A stretch of 64,000 nt of DNA, from positions 57,717,569 through 57,781,568 of the forward strand of contig NC_079219.1 in the NCBI RefSeq assembly GCF_029633865.1, read 5' to 3'. Position numbers and translations under genes: made by a program. This DNA is from Lampris incognitus. Its lineage: Eukaryota > Chordata > Actinopteri > Lampriformes > Lampridae. Positions within the stretch are counted from its first letter, which is position 1. Every line of letters starts with the position of its first letter. Below, one piece after another: positions 49,536-56,885 of the stretch. Under the pieces are notes generated by a model that had not been told where the DNA came from, made no database searches, and was given only the letters and a program-made list of their open reading frames with translations.

Positions 49536-51638
49536 CGCGGCTGTGTAACCCACATATATACACACAGCAAAGAAACAAAATGAGAGCAGAGAGGGAACAA
49601 AGAAGAAAACAAGTCTTAAGAGAAGAATAAGTAATGGAAAAACTACAATATAGTGTGGTTTGGGAGTTTGGGACAGATGGTGAGAGGCAGAGCAGAAAAA
49701 GAGAGAGAGAGGGAGCCGGAGGGACAGACAGAGAGACACAGAGGGAGAGATAGAGAACTAGAGTAAGAGACAAAGGGAGGTAGAGTAAGACAGCAAGGGG
49801 ACAGCGAGACAGAGAAATGGAGGGAGACAGATGGAGAGAGTAATAGAGCAAGAGACAAAGGGAGGTAGAGTAAGACAGTGGGGGGAGAGAGAGACAGAAA
49901 GAGAGAGAAACGGAGGGAGAGACAGATGGAGAGATACAGTAGTTGAGTAAGAGACAAAGGGAGGTAGAGTAAGACAGTGAGGGGAGAGATAGAGAGACAG
50001 AGACAGAGAGAAACAGAGAGAGACAGATGGAGAGATACAGTAGTAGAGTAAGCGACAAAGGGAAGTAGAGTAAGACAGCGGGGAGAGAGAGAGAGAGAGA
50101 CAAACGGAGGGAGAGACACATGGAGCGATACAGTAGTAGAGTAAGCGACAAAGGGAAGTAGAGTAAGACAGCAGGGGGAGAGAGACAGAGAAATGGAGGG
50201 AGAGACAGATGGAGAGATACAGTAGTAGAGTAAGTGATAAAAGGAAGTAGAGTAAGACAGCGGGGAGAGAGAGAGAGAGAGAGAGACAGACAGATGGAGA
50301 GATACCGTAGTAGAGTAAGCGACAAAAGGAAGTAGAGTAAGACAGTGGAGAGAGAGAGACAGACAGATGGAGAGATAGAGTAGTAGAGTAAGAGACAAAG
50401 GGAGGTAGAGTAAGACAGCGGGGAGAGAGAGAGAGAGAGAGAGACAGACAGATGGAGAGATAAGAGTAGTAGAGTAAGCGACAAAGGGAGGTAGAGTAAG
50501 ACAGCGGGGGGAGAGAGAGACAGAGAGAGACAGACAGATGGAGAGATAGAGTAGTAGAGTAAGAGACAAAGGGAGGTAGAGTAAGACAGCAGGGAGAGAG
50601 AGACAGAGACAAACGGAGGGAGAGACACATGGAGCAATACAGTAGTAGAGTAAGCGACAAAGGGAGGTAGAGTAAGACAGCGGGGGGAGAGAGAGAGAGA
50701 GACAGACAGAGAAACGGAGGGAGAGACAGATGGAGAGATAGAGTAGTAGAGTAAGAGACAAAGGGAGGTAGAGTAAGACAGCGGGGGGAGAGCGAGAGAG
50801 ACAGACAGATGGAGAGATAGAGTAGTAGAGTAAGAGACAAAGGGAGGTAGAGTAAGACAGTGAGGAGAGAGAGAGAGAGAGAGAAGGGAGGGAGGGAGGG
50901 AGAAAGAAAGAGAGAGCGAGAGAGAGTGAGAGAGTGTTGGGCTATTGTTGACGTGTTGGCAGCCACCGCTGTCATGAGCGGTTTAACAGAGCCAGAACAC
51001 ATGAGACCAGCCAAGCAATTTTAAATCTGATTGTGCAAATGGGGGGAGGTGAGGCAGGCGAAACCAGCGCATAAAAATACTTCTGTCTTCAAAGCGCACC
51101 CTTTATTTGGCTTTCATACCAAAGGGAGAGAACGAGAGTGGGAGAAGAAGGGGGGAGATGAGAGAGAGCTGCCTGCAAGATAAAAGGAGGAAACTCGTGC
51201 ATGCAGCTCACAGACAAGAGAGGAAGAGCGAGAGAGGGGTGAAAAGAGGGGAAGAATGAAAGAAAGAGAAACATCCTGGGTTTGCTCGCTCTGTCATTAT
51301 GGGAAGGCCTCCTCACAGACACACAGGCCGGCGCAGAGGGAGCGATGGAGAGAGGCATGAGAGAGAGGAGGGAGGGGGAGGAAGGCGAGAGGTGCTATGG
51401 CTTTTGGTAGGTCTGTCATTACAAAGGGCCGGAGACGCATTCCGATCCTGTTATAGACCTGACCGCTGGGGCTAGGATAAACACACACACACACACACAC
51501 ACACATATTCACAGAAAGAGAAATAAAAATGGGGTGAATTGGCCCGTTTTACTGAACTGTACATGACTCCTCACCCAAATTAGAAGTAAAATTCATTTTC
51601 TTAAAAAGAATAAAAATAAAATATATAGTATATATATA

Positions 51639-51671
<33 letters not shown>

Positions 51672-54596
51672 TTTTTTTTTCTAAAAAATGAAGGTGGAGT
51701 GGGACAGCACGGTGGCCCAGACTGTTGCCTCACAGCAAGACGGTCCTGGGTTCGAACCCCAGGCCGTCCCAGGTCCTTTCTGTGTGGAGTTTGCACGTTC
51801 TCCCCGTGTCTCCGTGGGTTTCCTCCTGGTGCTCCATCAAAAAGACGGGCATGTAGGGGCGTCCGGGTGGCGTAGCAGCCTATCCCGCTGCCTACCAACA
51901 CGGGGATCGCCGGTTCGAATCTCCGTGTTACCCCCGGCTTGGTCGGGGGAAGCATGATGTGGGTATGTGTCCTGGTCGCTGCACTAGCGCCTCCTCTGGA
52001 CAGTCAGGGCACCAGTTCGGGGGACTGGGGGGAATAGCATGATCCTCCCACGCGCTACGTCCCCCTGGTGAAACTCCTCACTGTCAGGTGAAAAGAAGCG
52101 GCTGGCGACTCCACATGTATCAGAGGGGGCATGTGGCAGTCTGCAGCCCTCCCCAGATCGGCAGAGTGGGTGGAGCAGCGACCAGGACAGCTTGGAAGAG
52201 TGGGGTAATTGGGCAAGCACAATTGGGGAGAAAAAGAGGGGGGGGGGGGAAGGCACAAAAAAAAGACATGCAAGTTAGGGTTAATACTCCTGCCTGTGCC
52301 CCTGAGCAAGGCAATGAAAAGAGGAACTGGAGTTGGTCCCCGGGCGCTGCAGCGCCCCACTGCTTCTACACAATAGGACGATGGGTTAAATGCAGAGGGT
52401 GTATTTCATTGTATGCTTGCTTACAATGACAAATAGAGTGTTTTTCTTCTTTCTAAATATTTCTGGCGGACACAACAACACTTAGACACACACACACACG
52501 AACACACAGAAATCAGACAAAAATACACAGAAATTCAGAAACACATATTTACACATACACAAATCCAAACACACTTGTTGGCATGGCCAGCCAGTAATTT
52601 TGTTGGAACCAAAGCAGCCTCAGAAATGGAGCAATCTGGTTCGGTCATTCATCCATTCATCTTCAGCCGCTTCTCCGGGGTCGGGTCGCGGTGGCAGCAA
52701 GCTAAGTAGGGCCCTCCAGACGTCCCTCTCCCCAGCAACGCCCTCCAGCTCCTCCTGAGGGATGCCAAGGTGTTTCCAGGCCAGACTGGACATGTAGTCC
52801 CTCCAGCGAGATCTGGGTCTACCCCGGGGTCTCCTCCCAGTTGGACGTGCCCGGAACCTCCAAAGGAAGGCGCCCAGGAGGCATCCTGATCAGATGCCCG
52901 AACCACCTCAACTGGCGTAGAGTAGAGCAGCGGCTCTACTCTGAGCTCCCTCCGGATGTCCGAGCTCCTCACCCTATCTCTAAGGCTGAGCCCAGACACC
53001 CTACGGAGGAAACCCATTTCAGCCGCTTGTATCCGCGATCTCACCCTTTCAGTCACTACCCAGAGCTCATGACCATAGGTGAGGGTCAGAGCAAAGATTG
53101 ATGGGTAAACTGAGAGCTTTGCCTTCCGGTTCAGCTCCCTCTTCACCACAACGGTCCGGTACAACGTCCACATTACTGCTGATGCTGCACCAATCCGCCT
53201 GTCAATCTCCCGCTCCATCCTACCCTCACTCATGAACAAGACCCCGAGATACTTGAACTCCTTCACTTGAGGCAACGACTCGTCCCCAACCCGGAGGGAG
53301 CAATCCACCATTTTCCGTTAGAGAACCATGGCCTCAGACTTGGCAGACTTGGAGGTGCTGACTCTCATCCCGGCCATTTCACACTCAGCTGCAAACCGCC
53401 CCAGTGTGCGCTGGAGGTTCTGTGCAATCTGGTTCTGTGTATATCTATTTGCACTTCCTGCCAACACATGATTCATTGACAGATCAAGAAATTCAGCGAG
53501 CAAAGATTTCAAGTGCTCCACACGGTCGTGTCCACATGAAACAAAAATTATGACAGCTGAAGGTGATTCATTCCAAAATCTGACAAACAGGATCAGGTTT
53601 TACCATATATCCTCTCAAGACCTGAACTGGAACCAGTTACCTAGCAGTAATATAAGACCGACTCCCCCAGTATTGAGACTACATACCAAGAAACCATCAG
53701 GTGAGTCTGGGGTGAGGGTCATCCCCAGGTGAGAGTTTTTTAGGTTCCTGGATACATTCTGGAGGGCAGTCTCACCTGGGACAGATGCACAGAAACACAG
53801 ACAGGGGTGATTTGAACCTCTTTGGTTTCAAGCTGTTTGACACCGTAGAACGTTTTGTACATAAATTTCTGTGACTACCCAAAACGGTGGTGCAGCAGTG
53901 TAACTGTGATATGGTTCTCTCACCTAGATTCACTTTGCTGCAGTTCGAGTTCCTCTCCGCTCCCACAACGCACTTGTACACGTCTCCTCTCCTGTTATTG
54001 GGCGGTCCGTCCCATGGAGCACCAACCAGCATGCTGCACCACAATAATATAGTCAGTCAACACAGTCATTTCTTTCTTTTTTTGTTGTCATTTTTTCTGG
54101 ATTTTTCTCCCCAATTGTACTTGGCCAATTACACCACTCTTCCGAGCCGTCCCGGTCGCTGCTCCACCCCCTCTGTCGATCCGGAGAGGGCTGCAGACTA
54201 CCACGTGACTTCTCCGATACATGTGGAGTCACCAGCCGCTTCTTTTCCCCTGACAGTGAGGAGTTTCACCAGGGGGGACGTAGCGCGTGGGAGGATCACG
54301 CTATTCCCCCCAGTTCCCCCTCCCCCCTGAACAGGCACCCGACCGACCAGGACACATACCCACATCCGGCTTCCCACCTGCAGATACAGCCAATTGTGTC
54401 GCCAGGCGCTTCTTTTCACCTGACAGTGAGGAGTTTCGCCAGGGGGACGTAGCACGTGGGAGGATCACGCTATTATCCCCGGTTCCCCCTCCTCCCTGAA
54501 CAGGCGCCCCGACCGACCAAGATACACACCCACATCTGGCTTCCCACCCACAGACACGGCCAGGTGTGTGTGTAGGGGTGCCTGACCAAGCCGGAG

Positions 54597-54632
<36 letters not shown>

Positions 54633-54687
54633 AACATACACACATTCACACCACTGTAATATGTCATTACCACATAGCTGTGACTCA

Positions 54688-54783
<96 letters not shown>

Positions 54784-54908
54784 CAGACAGACTTACGACT
54801 TCTCTCCGTCCGCCTCATGCTGCAGAACAGAGAAGCCAAACTGAGCGTCTTCTGGGCCGGTGAAGATTCGCGGATGCTTCACGTCGATGTTGAAACACTC
54901 GCACAACT
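17865..54908 (-). CDS. itga10: itga10, integrin alpha-10 (29 coding exons found; signal-peptide exon 1 missing)
   Basis: Collagen-binding, I-domain integrin alpha chain that pairs with beta-1 at the cell surface. Exons (minus): 54797-54908, 53924-54033, 53687-53775, 49193-49307, 47411-47538, 46490-46638, 35487-35637, 31064-31229, 29257-29330, 29003-29147, 28315-28463, 25812-25955, 25085-25291, 24818-24948, 24071-24237, 23302-23444, 22448-22558, 22232-22317, 21976-22117, 21296-21388, 21107-21183, 19961-20050, 19759-19843, 19498-19611, 19310-19417, 19099-19212, 18868-18963, 18661-18774 and 17865-17918. All have AG/GT borders and phases join throughout, giving about 1153 residues (human ITGA10 is about 1167 with signal). 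ITGA11 is the closest alternative. The DGEELP motif after the I-domain TDGESHD, together with the polr3c/rnf115 neighbourhood, points to alpha-10. Confidence 0.95.
18015..18446 (-). repeat. SINE-A copy 4, itga10 last intron
   Basis: Same element in the minus orientation, hence sense for itga10, between the transmembrane and tail exons. Ends in CCGCCACGCCACCCGCACAC. Confidence 0.88.
18868..24237 (-). CDS. itga10: itga10 exons 16-28: thigh and calf (leg) domains
   Basis: Thirteen short exons (77-167 nt) form the beta-sandwich leg. Recognisable segments are [20 protein letters not shown] (exon 16), [20 protein letters not shown] (18), [16 protein letters not shown] (19), [18 protein letters not shown] (20), [11 protein letters not shown] (22), [20 protein letters not shown] (24), [20 protein letters not shown] (25) and RVHDEFFRK (27). 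Each lines up in order with mammalian ITGA10 as I remember it. Introns in this part are shorter, but still hold four SINE-A and two SINE-B copies. Confidence 0.93.
20435..20870 (-). repeat. SINE-A copy 5, itga10 intron
   Basis: Near full-length copy between the exons at 19961-20050 and 21107-21183. The tRNA-like head lies at the right end (GGGGATTCGAACCGGCGAGC). Confidence 0.9.
21590..21895 (-). repeat. SINE-B1 copy, itga10 intron
   Basis: Minus-strand copy: tail at the left (CTGCATTTAACCCATCCTAG), body GGAGAACATGCAAACTCCAC and B-box region GGTTCAAACCCAGGACCTTC at the right. Confidence 0.85.
22603..22912 (+). repeat. SINE-B2 copy (head truncated), itga10 intron
   Basis: Starts at GTGCCTCACAGCAAGAAGGT and ends with GATAATGGATGG; body phrase TCCAGCATCCCCGCGACCCT. 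Confidence 0.85.
23503..23922 (-). repeat. SINE-A copy 6, itga10 intron
   Basis: Between exons 16 and 17. Internal deletion around 23755-23770 removes the GAGGAGGCGCTAGTGCAGCG segment that other copies have. Confidence 0.88.
24486..24741 (-). repeat. SINE-A copy 7 (3'-truncated), itga10 intron
   Basis: Only the head half is present, from the GTAGCACATGGGAGGATCAC region to the tRNA-like head ending GCTACCCGGACGCCC. Lies 77 bp downstream of exon 15 coordinates. Confidence 0.85.
24818..29330 (-). CDS. itga10: itga10 exons 10-15: propeller blades 3-7 with three Ca-binding loops
   Basis: Exon 10 (29257-29330) reads [20 protein letters not shown]. Exon 11 (29003-29147) reads [17 protein letters not shown]. 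Exon 12 (28315-28463) reads [20 protein letters not shown]. Exon 13 (25812-25955) holds the calcium loop DIDQDGITD, exon 14 (25085-25291) holds DLNHDSYTD and exon 15 (24818-24948) holds DLDGDELLD. These are the DxDxDGxxD-type sites of FG-GAP repeats 5-7, the usual number for an alpha chain with an I domain. The intron between exons 12 and 13 contains a SINE-A, a Tc1 remnant and a SINE-B; the intron between exons 11 and 12 carries a MITE. Confidence 0.95.
25326..25368. repeat. (GA)n microsatellite beside itga10 exon 14
   Basis: GA dinucleotide tract starting about 35 bp from the exon 14 acceptor (25292-25293). On the itga10 strand it is a CT-rich polypyrimidine run. Confidence 0.95.
26254..26688 (+). 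repeat. SINE-A copy 8, itga10 intron
   Basis: Plus-orientation copy. Head GGCGCCTGGGTGGCGTGGCG, B-box GGTTCGAATCCCCGTGTTGC, tail ACTGGGGAGAAAAAGGGG. Confidence 0.9.
26750..27578 (+). mobile_element. Broken Tc1-like transposase, truncated by SINE-B insertion
   Basis: Plus-strand phrases [48 protein letters not shown] and [12 protein letters not shown] are the DDE-type core of Tc1 transposases. Stops and frameshifts separate them. The right part is cut off where a SINE-B copy begins at 27580. Inactive. Confidence 0.88.
27580..27937 (+). repeat. SINE-B2 copy within the Tc1 remnant
   Basis: Head GGGGCACGGTGGCCCAGGGG, B-box GGTTCGAACCCCGGGG, tail GGATAAGCGGTTCAGATCAC and a (GGAT)n end. Confidence 0.9.
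28553..28941. mobile_element. MITE-1 copy b, itga10 intron 11
   Basis: Second copy of the element at 13174-13577, about 400 bp. Shared internal phrases include GATAACGCCGCTTCGGTATT and TCTCTGACCAATCAGAGGTC. Ends in CCGGTACCATGTAGTGGAAA. Confidence 0.9.
29403..29505 (+). repeat. Truncated copy of family C repeat
   Basis: Matches the first 100 bp of the repeat at 2161-2400, with AAGTTTATTTGTATTGCCCA, CAAATTTGCCTCAAGGGGCT and CCTGTCCCTAGACCCTCGCA. Confidence 0.7.
29678..29948 (-). repeat. SINE-A copy 9, tail half only, fused to a SINE-B piece
   Basis: Runs from the tail (TTTCTCCCCAATTGTATCCG) to GACCGACCAGAG, then switches directly into a SINE-B fragment at about 29950-30062. The tRNA-like head of this copy is missing. 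Confidence 0.85.
29950..30062 (-). repeat. SINE-B head fragment
   Basis: CAGAGGACGACCTGGGATGA, GGTTCAAACCCAGGACCTTG and CTAACCACTGTGCCAC: the tRNA-like head of a SINE-B in minus orientation. Confidence 0.8.
31064..47538 (-). CDS. itga10: itga10 exons 6-9: inserted I (vWA) domain with MIDAS
   Basis: This is the collagen-binding I domain. Exon 6 (47411-47538) holds the MIDAS DxSxS motif in [11 protein letters not shown]. Exon 7 (46490-46638) reads [20 protein letters not shown] and contains [10 protein letters not shown], whose Thr is the second MIDAS element. Exon 8 (35487-35637) holds [20 protein letters not shown], with the third MIDAS Asp. Exon 9 (31064-31229) reads [14 protein letters not shown] and ends [11 protein letters not shown]. 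All metal-coordinating positions look intact. The domain is spread over 16.5 kb because its introns are filled with tandem repeats: 0.73 kb of GACA-type repeat directly next to exon 8, about 0.9 kb of GGAGA-type repeat, and a 1.3-kb 30-bp minisatellite. Confidence 0.95.
32080..32250 (+). repeat. Short tandem repeat of GTAAATATCCT / GTAAATATACT
   Basis: About fifteen copies of an 11-bp unit with T/A/C variants, in the itga10 intron between exons 8 and 9. Confidence 0.92.
32440..32970 (+). repeat. CACACAAACTCACATGCATGTGCAGC-type minisatellite
   Basis: Irregular tandem repeat with a core of CACACAAACTCACATGCATG followed by TGCAGCACACATGGA (about 36-51 bp per copy, roughly 13 copies). Open frames across it are low-complexity shadows. 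Confidence 0.92.
33132..33189 (+). repeat. (CT)n microsatellite
   Basis: About 28 CT dinucleotides in the itga10 intron between exons 8 and 9. Confidence 0.97.
33743..34531 (+). repeat. SINE-A copies 10 and 11 in head-to-tail tandem
   Basis: The first copy (33743-34105) has lost the tail after GGCTCAGAAGAGAGGGGTAA and runs straight into the head of the second (34108-34531, GTGTCCGGGTAGCGTGGTGG). The second is nearly full length and ends GGGGAGAAAAAATCC plus an A run. Confidence 0.9.
35646..36376 (-). repeat. GACA/TGTC tandem repeat abutting itga10 exon 8
   Basis: About 730 bp of GACA tetranucleotides punctuated by the spacer AGACAAGACACTCCGTCAGA CGGACAGAGA, which recurs about nine times with GACA runs of variable length. 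On the itga10 strand this is a TGTC pyrimidine-rich run ending nine bases before the cag acceptor of exon 8. Confidence 0.96.
36490..36614 (-). repeat. SINE-B1 left piece, split by the TRIM-like insertion
   Basis: Contains GTGTGCAGCTTGCGTGTTCT, GTGTGGGTTTCTCCGGGTGC and TTAGGGTTAATACTCCGGCC in the plus orientation; the match resumes at 37141 (GGTCCCCGGGTGCTGC... GATGGGTTAAACACAC). Strand of the element is plus; the host gene is minus. Confidence 0.75.
36615..37140 (+). mobile_element. TRIM-like miniature LTR element array (three LTRs, two internal segments)
   Basis: Order LTR, internal, LTR, internal, LTR. The right LTR (37008-37140, 133 bp) begins TCTAAC (TGTAAC in the middle copy at 36790) and ends GCTACA, giving near TGTA...TACA termini. 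Each LTR carries TTAGTTGACTGGTTAGCGCA and, where intact, the B-box-like GGGTTCGATTCCCGG (36686-36700). After the first LTR comes TTGGTGTCAGAAGTGGGAT (36722-36740), which complements the 3' end of tRNA-Leu(CAA) plus CCA. A purine-rich run (AAAGGACAGGGG) precedes the right LTR. There is no coding capacity. The array splits a SINE-B1 copy. Confidence 0.75.
37141..37230 (+). repeat. SINE-B1 right piece (tail)
   Basis: GGTGGTCCCCGGGTGCTGC, CCACTGCTCCTATACAGTGG and GGGTTAAACACACAATAAAG match the tail of the B1 copies at 12.6 and 52.3 kb. Confidence 0.75.
37890..38195 (+). repeat. (CA)n / CT-rich microsatellite cluster
   Basis: Several CA and CT tracts, including an uninterrupted CA run at 37904-37958, in the itga10 intron between exons 7 and 8. 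Confidence 0.95.
38340..39275 (+). repeat. Purine-only GGAGAGAGGACA-type tandem repeat
   Basis: About 930 bp made almost wholly of A and G on the plus strand, with nested units of about 13-30 bp and a larger duplicated block (compare 38670-38880 with 38890-39120). Long open frames in both directions are composition artefacts. Confidence 0.95.
39500..39862 (-). repeat. SINE-A copy 12 with internal deletions, itga10 intron
   Basis: Minus orientation. Lacks the TGCAGACTACCACATGCCTC segment and part of the region around 39660. Confidence 0.85.
40622..40702 (+). repeat. (TG)n microsatellite, about 40 repeats
   Basis: Pure TG run in the itga10 intron between exons 7 and 8. Confidence 0.98.
40828..42152 (+). 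repeat. 30-bp minisatellite of two alternating 15-mers
   Basis: GTTTATATGTCTACA and GTTTACATATCTACA alternate for about 1.3 kb (close to 88 15-mers), with A/T/G variation at one base. Because 15 is a multiple of three and the unit lacks stops in one frame, a 544-codon open frame arises by chance. Confidence 0.97.
42770..42955 (+). repeat. GACA / GATA tetranucleotide repeat cluster
   Basis: Mixed GACA and GATA (TAGA) tracts, itga10 intron between exons 7 and 8. Confidence 0.95.
43020..43376 (+). repeat. TATG / TG-rich microsatellite
   Basis: Imperfect TATG, TGTG and TATA tracts ending in ten TATG copies directly before MITE-2. The same type of sequence continues to the right of it (43754-44050). 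Confidence 0.94.
43377..43753. mobile_element. MITE-2, mariner/Tc1-like, long terminal inverted repeats
   Basis: Left end ACTTAGCACAAAAAGTAAGG continues as an inverted copy of the right end for about 65 bp (the right end reads CCTTACTTTTTGTGCTAAGT). Shared inner segment GTTTGGTAGATTATGTCTTT. About 377 bp, no coding capacity, inserted into a TATG repeat where TA targets abound. Confidence 0.9.
44170..44356 (+). repeat. Two (TG)n microsatellites
   Basis: TG runs at about 44170-44213 and 44312-44355, separated by unique sequence. From 44357 to 45480 I recognise nothing: no exon, no repeat family. Confidence 0.95.
45481..45912 (+). repeat. SINE-A copy 13, itga10 intron
   Basis: Plus orientation. 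Head GGGTGTCCGGGTAGTGTGGC, B-box GGTTCGAATCCCTGTG, tail GGGGGGAAAAGGGGATG. From here to exon 7 (46490) nothing further is recognised. Confidence 0.9.
47640..47710 (+). repeat. (CA)n(TA)n(TG)n palindromic microsatellite
   Basis: CA run followed by TA and TG runs, able to fold back; itga10 intron between exons 5 and 6. Confidence 0.93.
47820..49110 (+). repeat. 45-bp minisatellite rich in GGTTAGGGTAAGGG
   Basis: Unit GGTTAAGGTTAGGGTAAGGG, then TTCAGGTTAGGCATGTAGTT and GTGAT (45 bp), about 28 copies. Length divisible by three, so open frames persist on both strands ([15 protein letters not shown] repeats on plus, [15 protein letters not shown] on minus). Contains telomere-like TTAGGG words but is not a telomeric array. 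Confidence 0.97.
49193..54908 (-). CDS. itga10: itga10 exons 2-5: propeller blades 1-2 before the I domain
   Basis: Exon 2 (54797-54908) reads [20 protein letters not shown] with GFSVLQH, the first FG-GAP blade. Exon 3 (53924-54033) reads [20 protein letters not shown]. Exon 4 (53687-53775) reads [17 protein letters not shown]; its identity rests on the LGM and GFL anchors and on exact phase. Exon 5 (49193-49307) reads [20 protein letters not shown]. Exon 2 begins in the second base of a codon, so exon 1 must end with one base of that codon. The intron between exons 4 and 5 (49308-53686) carries a 5'-truncated LINE, SINE copies and a 1.2-kb purine-rich tandem repeat. Confidence 0.9.
49313..49366 (+). 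repeat. (CA)n next to itga10 exon 5 acceptor
   Basis: On the itga10 strand this is a TG run that ends in TTACAG, the acceptor at 49308-49309. There is no separate polypyrimidine tract between the repeat and the splice site. Confidence 0.95.
49690..50930 (+). repeat. Purine-rich minisatellite, unit about 75-100 bp
   Basis: Unit contains GAGTAAGAGACAAAGGGAGG, TAGAGTAAGACAGCGGGGAG and GACAGATGGAGAGATA-type segments separated by GA runs of variable length, about 13 copies. Minus-strand open frames of over 400 codons here are artefacts. Confidence 0.95.
51700..51856 (+). repeat. SINE-B1 copy, left part, split by SINE-A copy 14
   Basis: Head GGACAGCACGGTGGCCCAGA, then TTCGAACCCCAGGCCGTCCC and GTGTGGAGTTTGCACGTTCT. 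Continues at 52257-52440 after the inserted SINE-A. Confidence 0.88.
51857..52256 (+). repeat. SINE-A copy 14, nested in SINE-B1
   Basis: Full-length plus copy. The sequences on both sides (AAAAAGACGGGCATGTA and AAAAAGACATGCAAGTTA) are duplicated B1 target sequence, so the order of insertion is B1 first, then A. Confidence 0.88.
52257..52440 (+). repeat. SINE-B1 copy, right part
   Basis: GTTAGGGTTAATACTCCTGC, GGGCGCTGCAGCGCCCCACT and GGGTTAAATGCAGAGGGTGT: the tail of the split copy. Confidence 0.88.
52643..53424 (-). mobile_element. 5'-truncated LINE (RT 3' end) with 12-bp TSD, itga10 intron 4
   Basis: Minus-strand reading gives [20 protein letters not shown], then [37 protein letters not shown] and [20 protein letters not shown]: the C-terminal part of a non-LTR reverse-transcriptase ORF. 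A frameshift follows ELRVEPLL. Flanked by GCAATCTGGTTC at 52631-52642 and 53425-53436. Truncated and inactive. Confidence 0.9.
54095..54612 (-). repeat. SINE-A copy 15: two partial copies fused
   Basis: A tail-bearing copy (54095-54400) breaks off at CCAATTGTGTCGCCAG and restarts in the middle of the element (GCTTCTTTTCACCTGACAGT) to 54612, ending in a CA repeat instead of the tRNA-like head. Confidence 0.85.
54672..54776 (-). repeat. (CA)n / (TG)n just downstream of the itga10 exon 2 donor
   Basis: On the itga10 strand the donor TC|GTAAGT at 54797 is followed by CTGTCTGTGTTTGTC and then about 40 TG repeats. Confidence 0.95.
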
Positions 54909-55129
54909 CTGTGGGACCACAAAATACGTTACTGAGCTGGAGACTTGGCACTGCAGAGGGAAAGGTGTAGACTTTGGGAGGGGGGAAAAATGCAAGTGTA
55001 AGTCATTTTCTTTTAACCATATAGGACATATTCCCACAGTCAGTACTCGTCGCTTAGAATCACTGGGAAGCATCCAAAACACGTGAGCAGTTAGTACGGC
55101 CAGTCGCACCATTGGATTATTATTATTAT

Positions 55130-55392
55130 TATTTTCCCTCTCTCTTCCCATGCTCAAGCCCTGCAGGGAGAGGTGGAGGAGGAGGAGGAGGAGGGGAGAC
55201 TGGAGAGATTGACAAGATGGATATAAACAGAGTGACCAAAGACAACCTCTGAGGGAAAAAAAAGGGAGTTCAGTTTTGGGGGAAAGAGGGAGAGAAGCGG
55301 GGAGCCAGGGAAGGGTGTGGGTTATAAAAACCACCGAGTATAGTAAGCCTCCTGTTATGGCACACAAGCTTGTCCTTTATACGGAGAGAGGC

Positions 55393-55450
<58 letters not shown>
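55130..55450 (-). repeat. (GA)n microsatellite and purine-rich stretch
   Basis: GA run at 55388-55449 plus ATT and GGA short repeats nearby. No exon recognised between 54909 and 55900; a minus-strand ATG at about 55114 (MVRLAVLTAHVFW) is the only weak itga10 exon 1 candidate here. Confidence 0.85.
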
Positions 55451-55914
55451 GGGGGAGTGAAAGGTGAGAGAAATTTGTGTGTTCTGTGGAGGTGACAGAG
55501 AGACATGGGAGTCACAGGAGGTATTAAGACTGAGAAAACAGACGGAGCAACACGACCCAACTGTCAAAATAAAAGCCACACTGCTCTCGTTACCATGGGG
55601 ATCAATTACAGAGGCCGGACTTAGCGCGTAATTGTAACCGAGACGCTCCAAGCCGGGCTAATTTCCGTTGCGCTGCGTATTTCTGAATGAAAGTAACAAT
55701 AACGAAGCCTCCGTAGCACGCAGCGGCCTCTTAAAAAGCACCATAACAAATTAACTGATTCAGCGCTGCAGGGAATATGAGGCGATCACCTTCTGCCATA
55801 ACAGGCTTGCAGGCAGGGGCGTCGTGGGGGGGGCTACCAGGGCCCAGAAGGCGAGGGGGGGGCTCGAGAAGCCTGGAATTAAGTTTGTGTTTCTGTAATT
55901 AAAGCGATTTGTCT

Positions 55915-56105
55915 GTAAATAGACTGCATTTATACAGCGCCTTTCTAGTCCACCAAGGTGCCAAGCTGCTCATCAGGGGAAGTTGGGGGTTCACTGTCTT
56001 GCTCAAGGACACTTCGGCATACTCTCTGAAGGAGGAGCCGGGGATTCAACCAGGAACCATCCGATTACTGGACGGCCCGCTCTACCTCCTGAGCCATGCC
56101 GCCCG
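55915..56105 (+). repeat. Interspersed teleost repeat (family D)
   Basis: Contains GCATTTATACAGCGCCTTTC, GTCTTGCTCAAGGACACTTC and GAGGAGCCGGGGATTCAACC, phrases of a common fish repeat with a tRNA-like end (CCGCTCTACCTCCTGAGCCA). Confidence 0.75.
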
Positions 56106-56696
56106 GCTCTGTAAAATTCAAAATGGTGCCCAAGTGTTTCAATTTCGAACTACTTAGTGCCATAACTTCGGTTAAAACTGGCTCAATGCATCGGTTGAGG
56201 GACTCAAAGAAAACAGTGGAGGCTCTCTGAGGCCCCTCTCACCCCTTACAAAAGGTGCGTGCAAAATGGTTCGGTCCGCCCCTCACGAGCATCGCTGACA
56301 CTTGGTTAAGTTAAAATTGATTAATGTGCTGTGATTGTAAGTAATATACAGTATGCTAGAACTAAAAAAAGGGAGGCGTGAGAGACAAAAGAGGAAAGGG
56401 GCCCACAGAGACTGCTTGTCTATAGGGCCCAGAATTTTGTGCTACACCCCTGCTTGCAGGTACGAGGGCTATGCGGTTAATTTTGTCGTAAAAAAAAGTG
56501 GACTTCATTTACTATCAAGCAATAACAGTTTTAGCCTCAGGTGGCCGATGGGCCCAGCTGGCCTTACATTAATTACATCCTTTGCGGTGTGACCGCTGCC
56601 CTATTGTGCAATGGCGACTCTGAAACCATACATGACTCATCCCTATTCCAACTGGGATCGGATATTACAGCAAATTAAAAATGTTCTCTCGGAGGA

Positions 56697-56800
56697 CGTC
56701 CAGGTGGCGGTCTATTCCCTTGCCCACCAAAACAGGGATCGCCAGTTCGAATCCCCATGTTACCTCCGGCTTGGTCAGGCGTCCATCCATCCGTTACAGA
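56697..56800 (+). repeat. SINE-A copy 16, head only
   Basis: GACGTCCAGGTGGCGGTCTA to TCCGGCTTGGTCAGGCGTCC: the tRNA-like head without the body. Confidence 0.8.
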
Positions 56801-56885
56801 CACAATCCACTCTACGCATAACTGTAGGCCACTGACTTCCGGTTTCTACTGCAGTGGTCACACCAGTTTCCTGTTTGTTGGCGCG

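Noticed and set aside
49402-51014. Minus-strand frames over 400 codons ([11 protein letters not shown] repeats)
   Set aside because: Shadow of the purine-rich minisatellite at 49690-50930.
51297-51512. Minus-strand [17 protein letters not shown] as itga10 exon 4
   Set aside because: The segment at 53687-53775 fits exon 4 by phase, donor and acceptor and by the LGM and GFL anchors.
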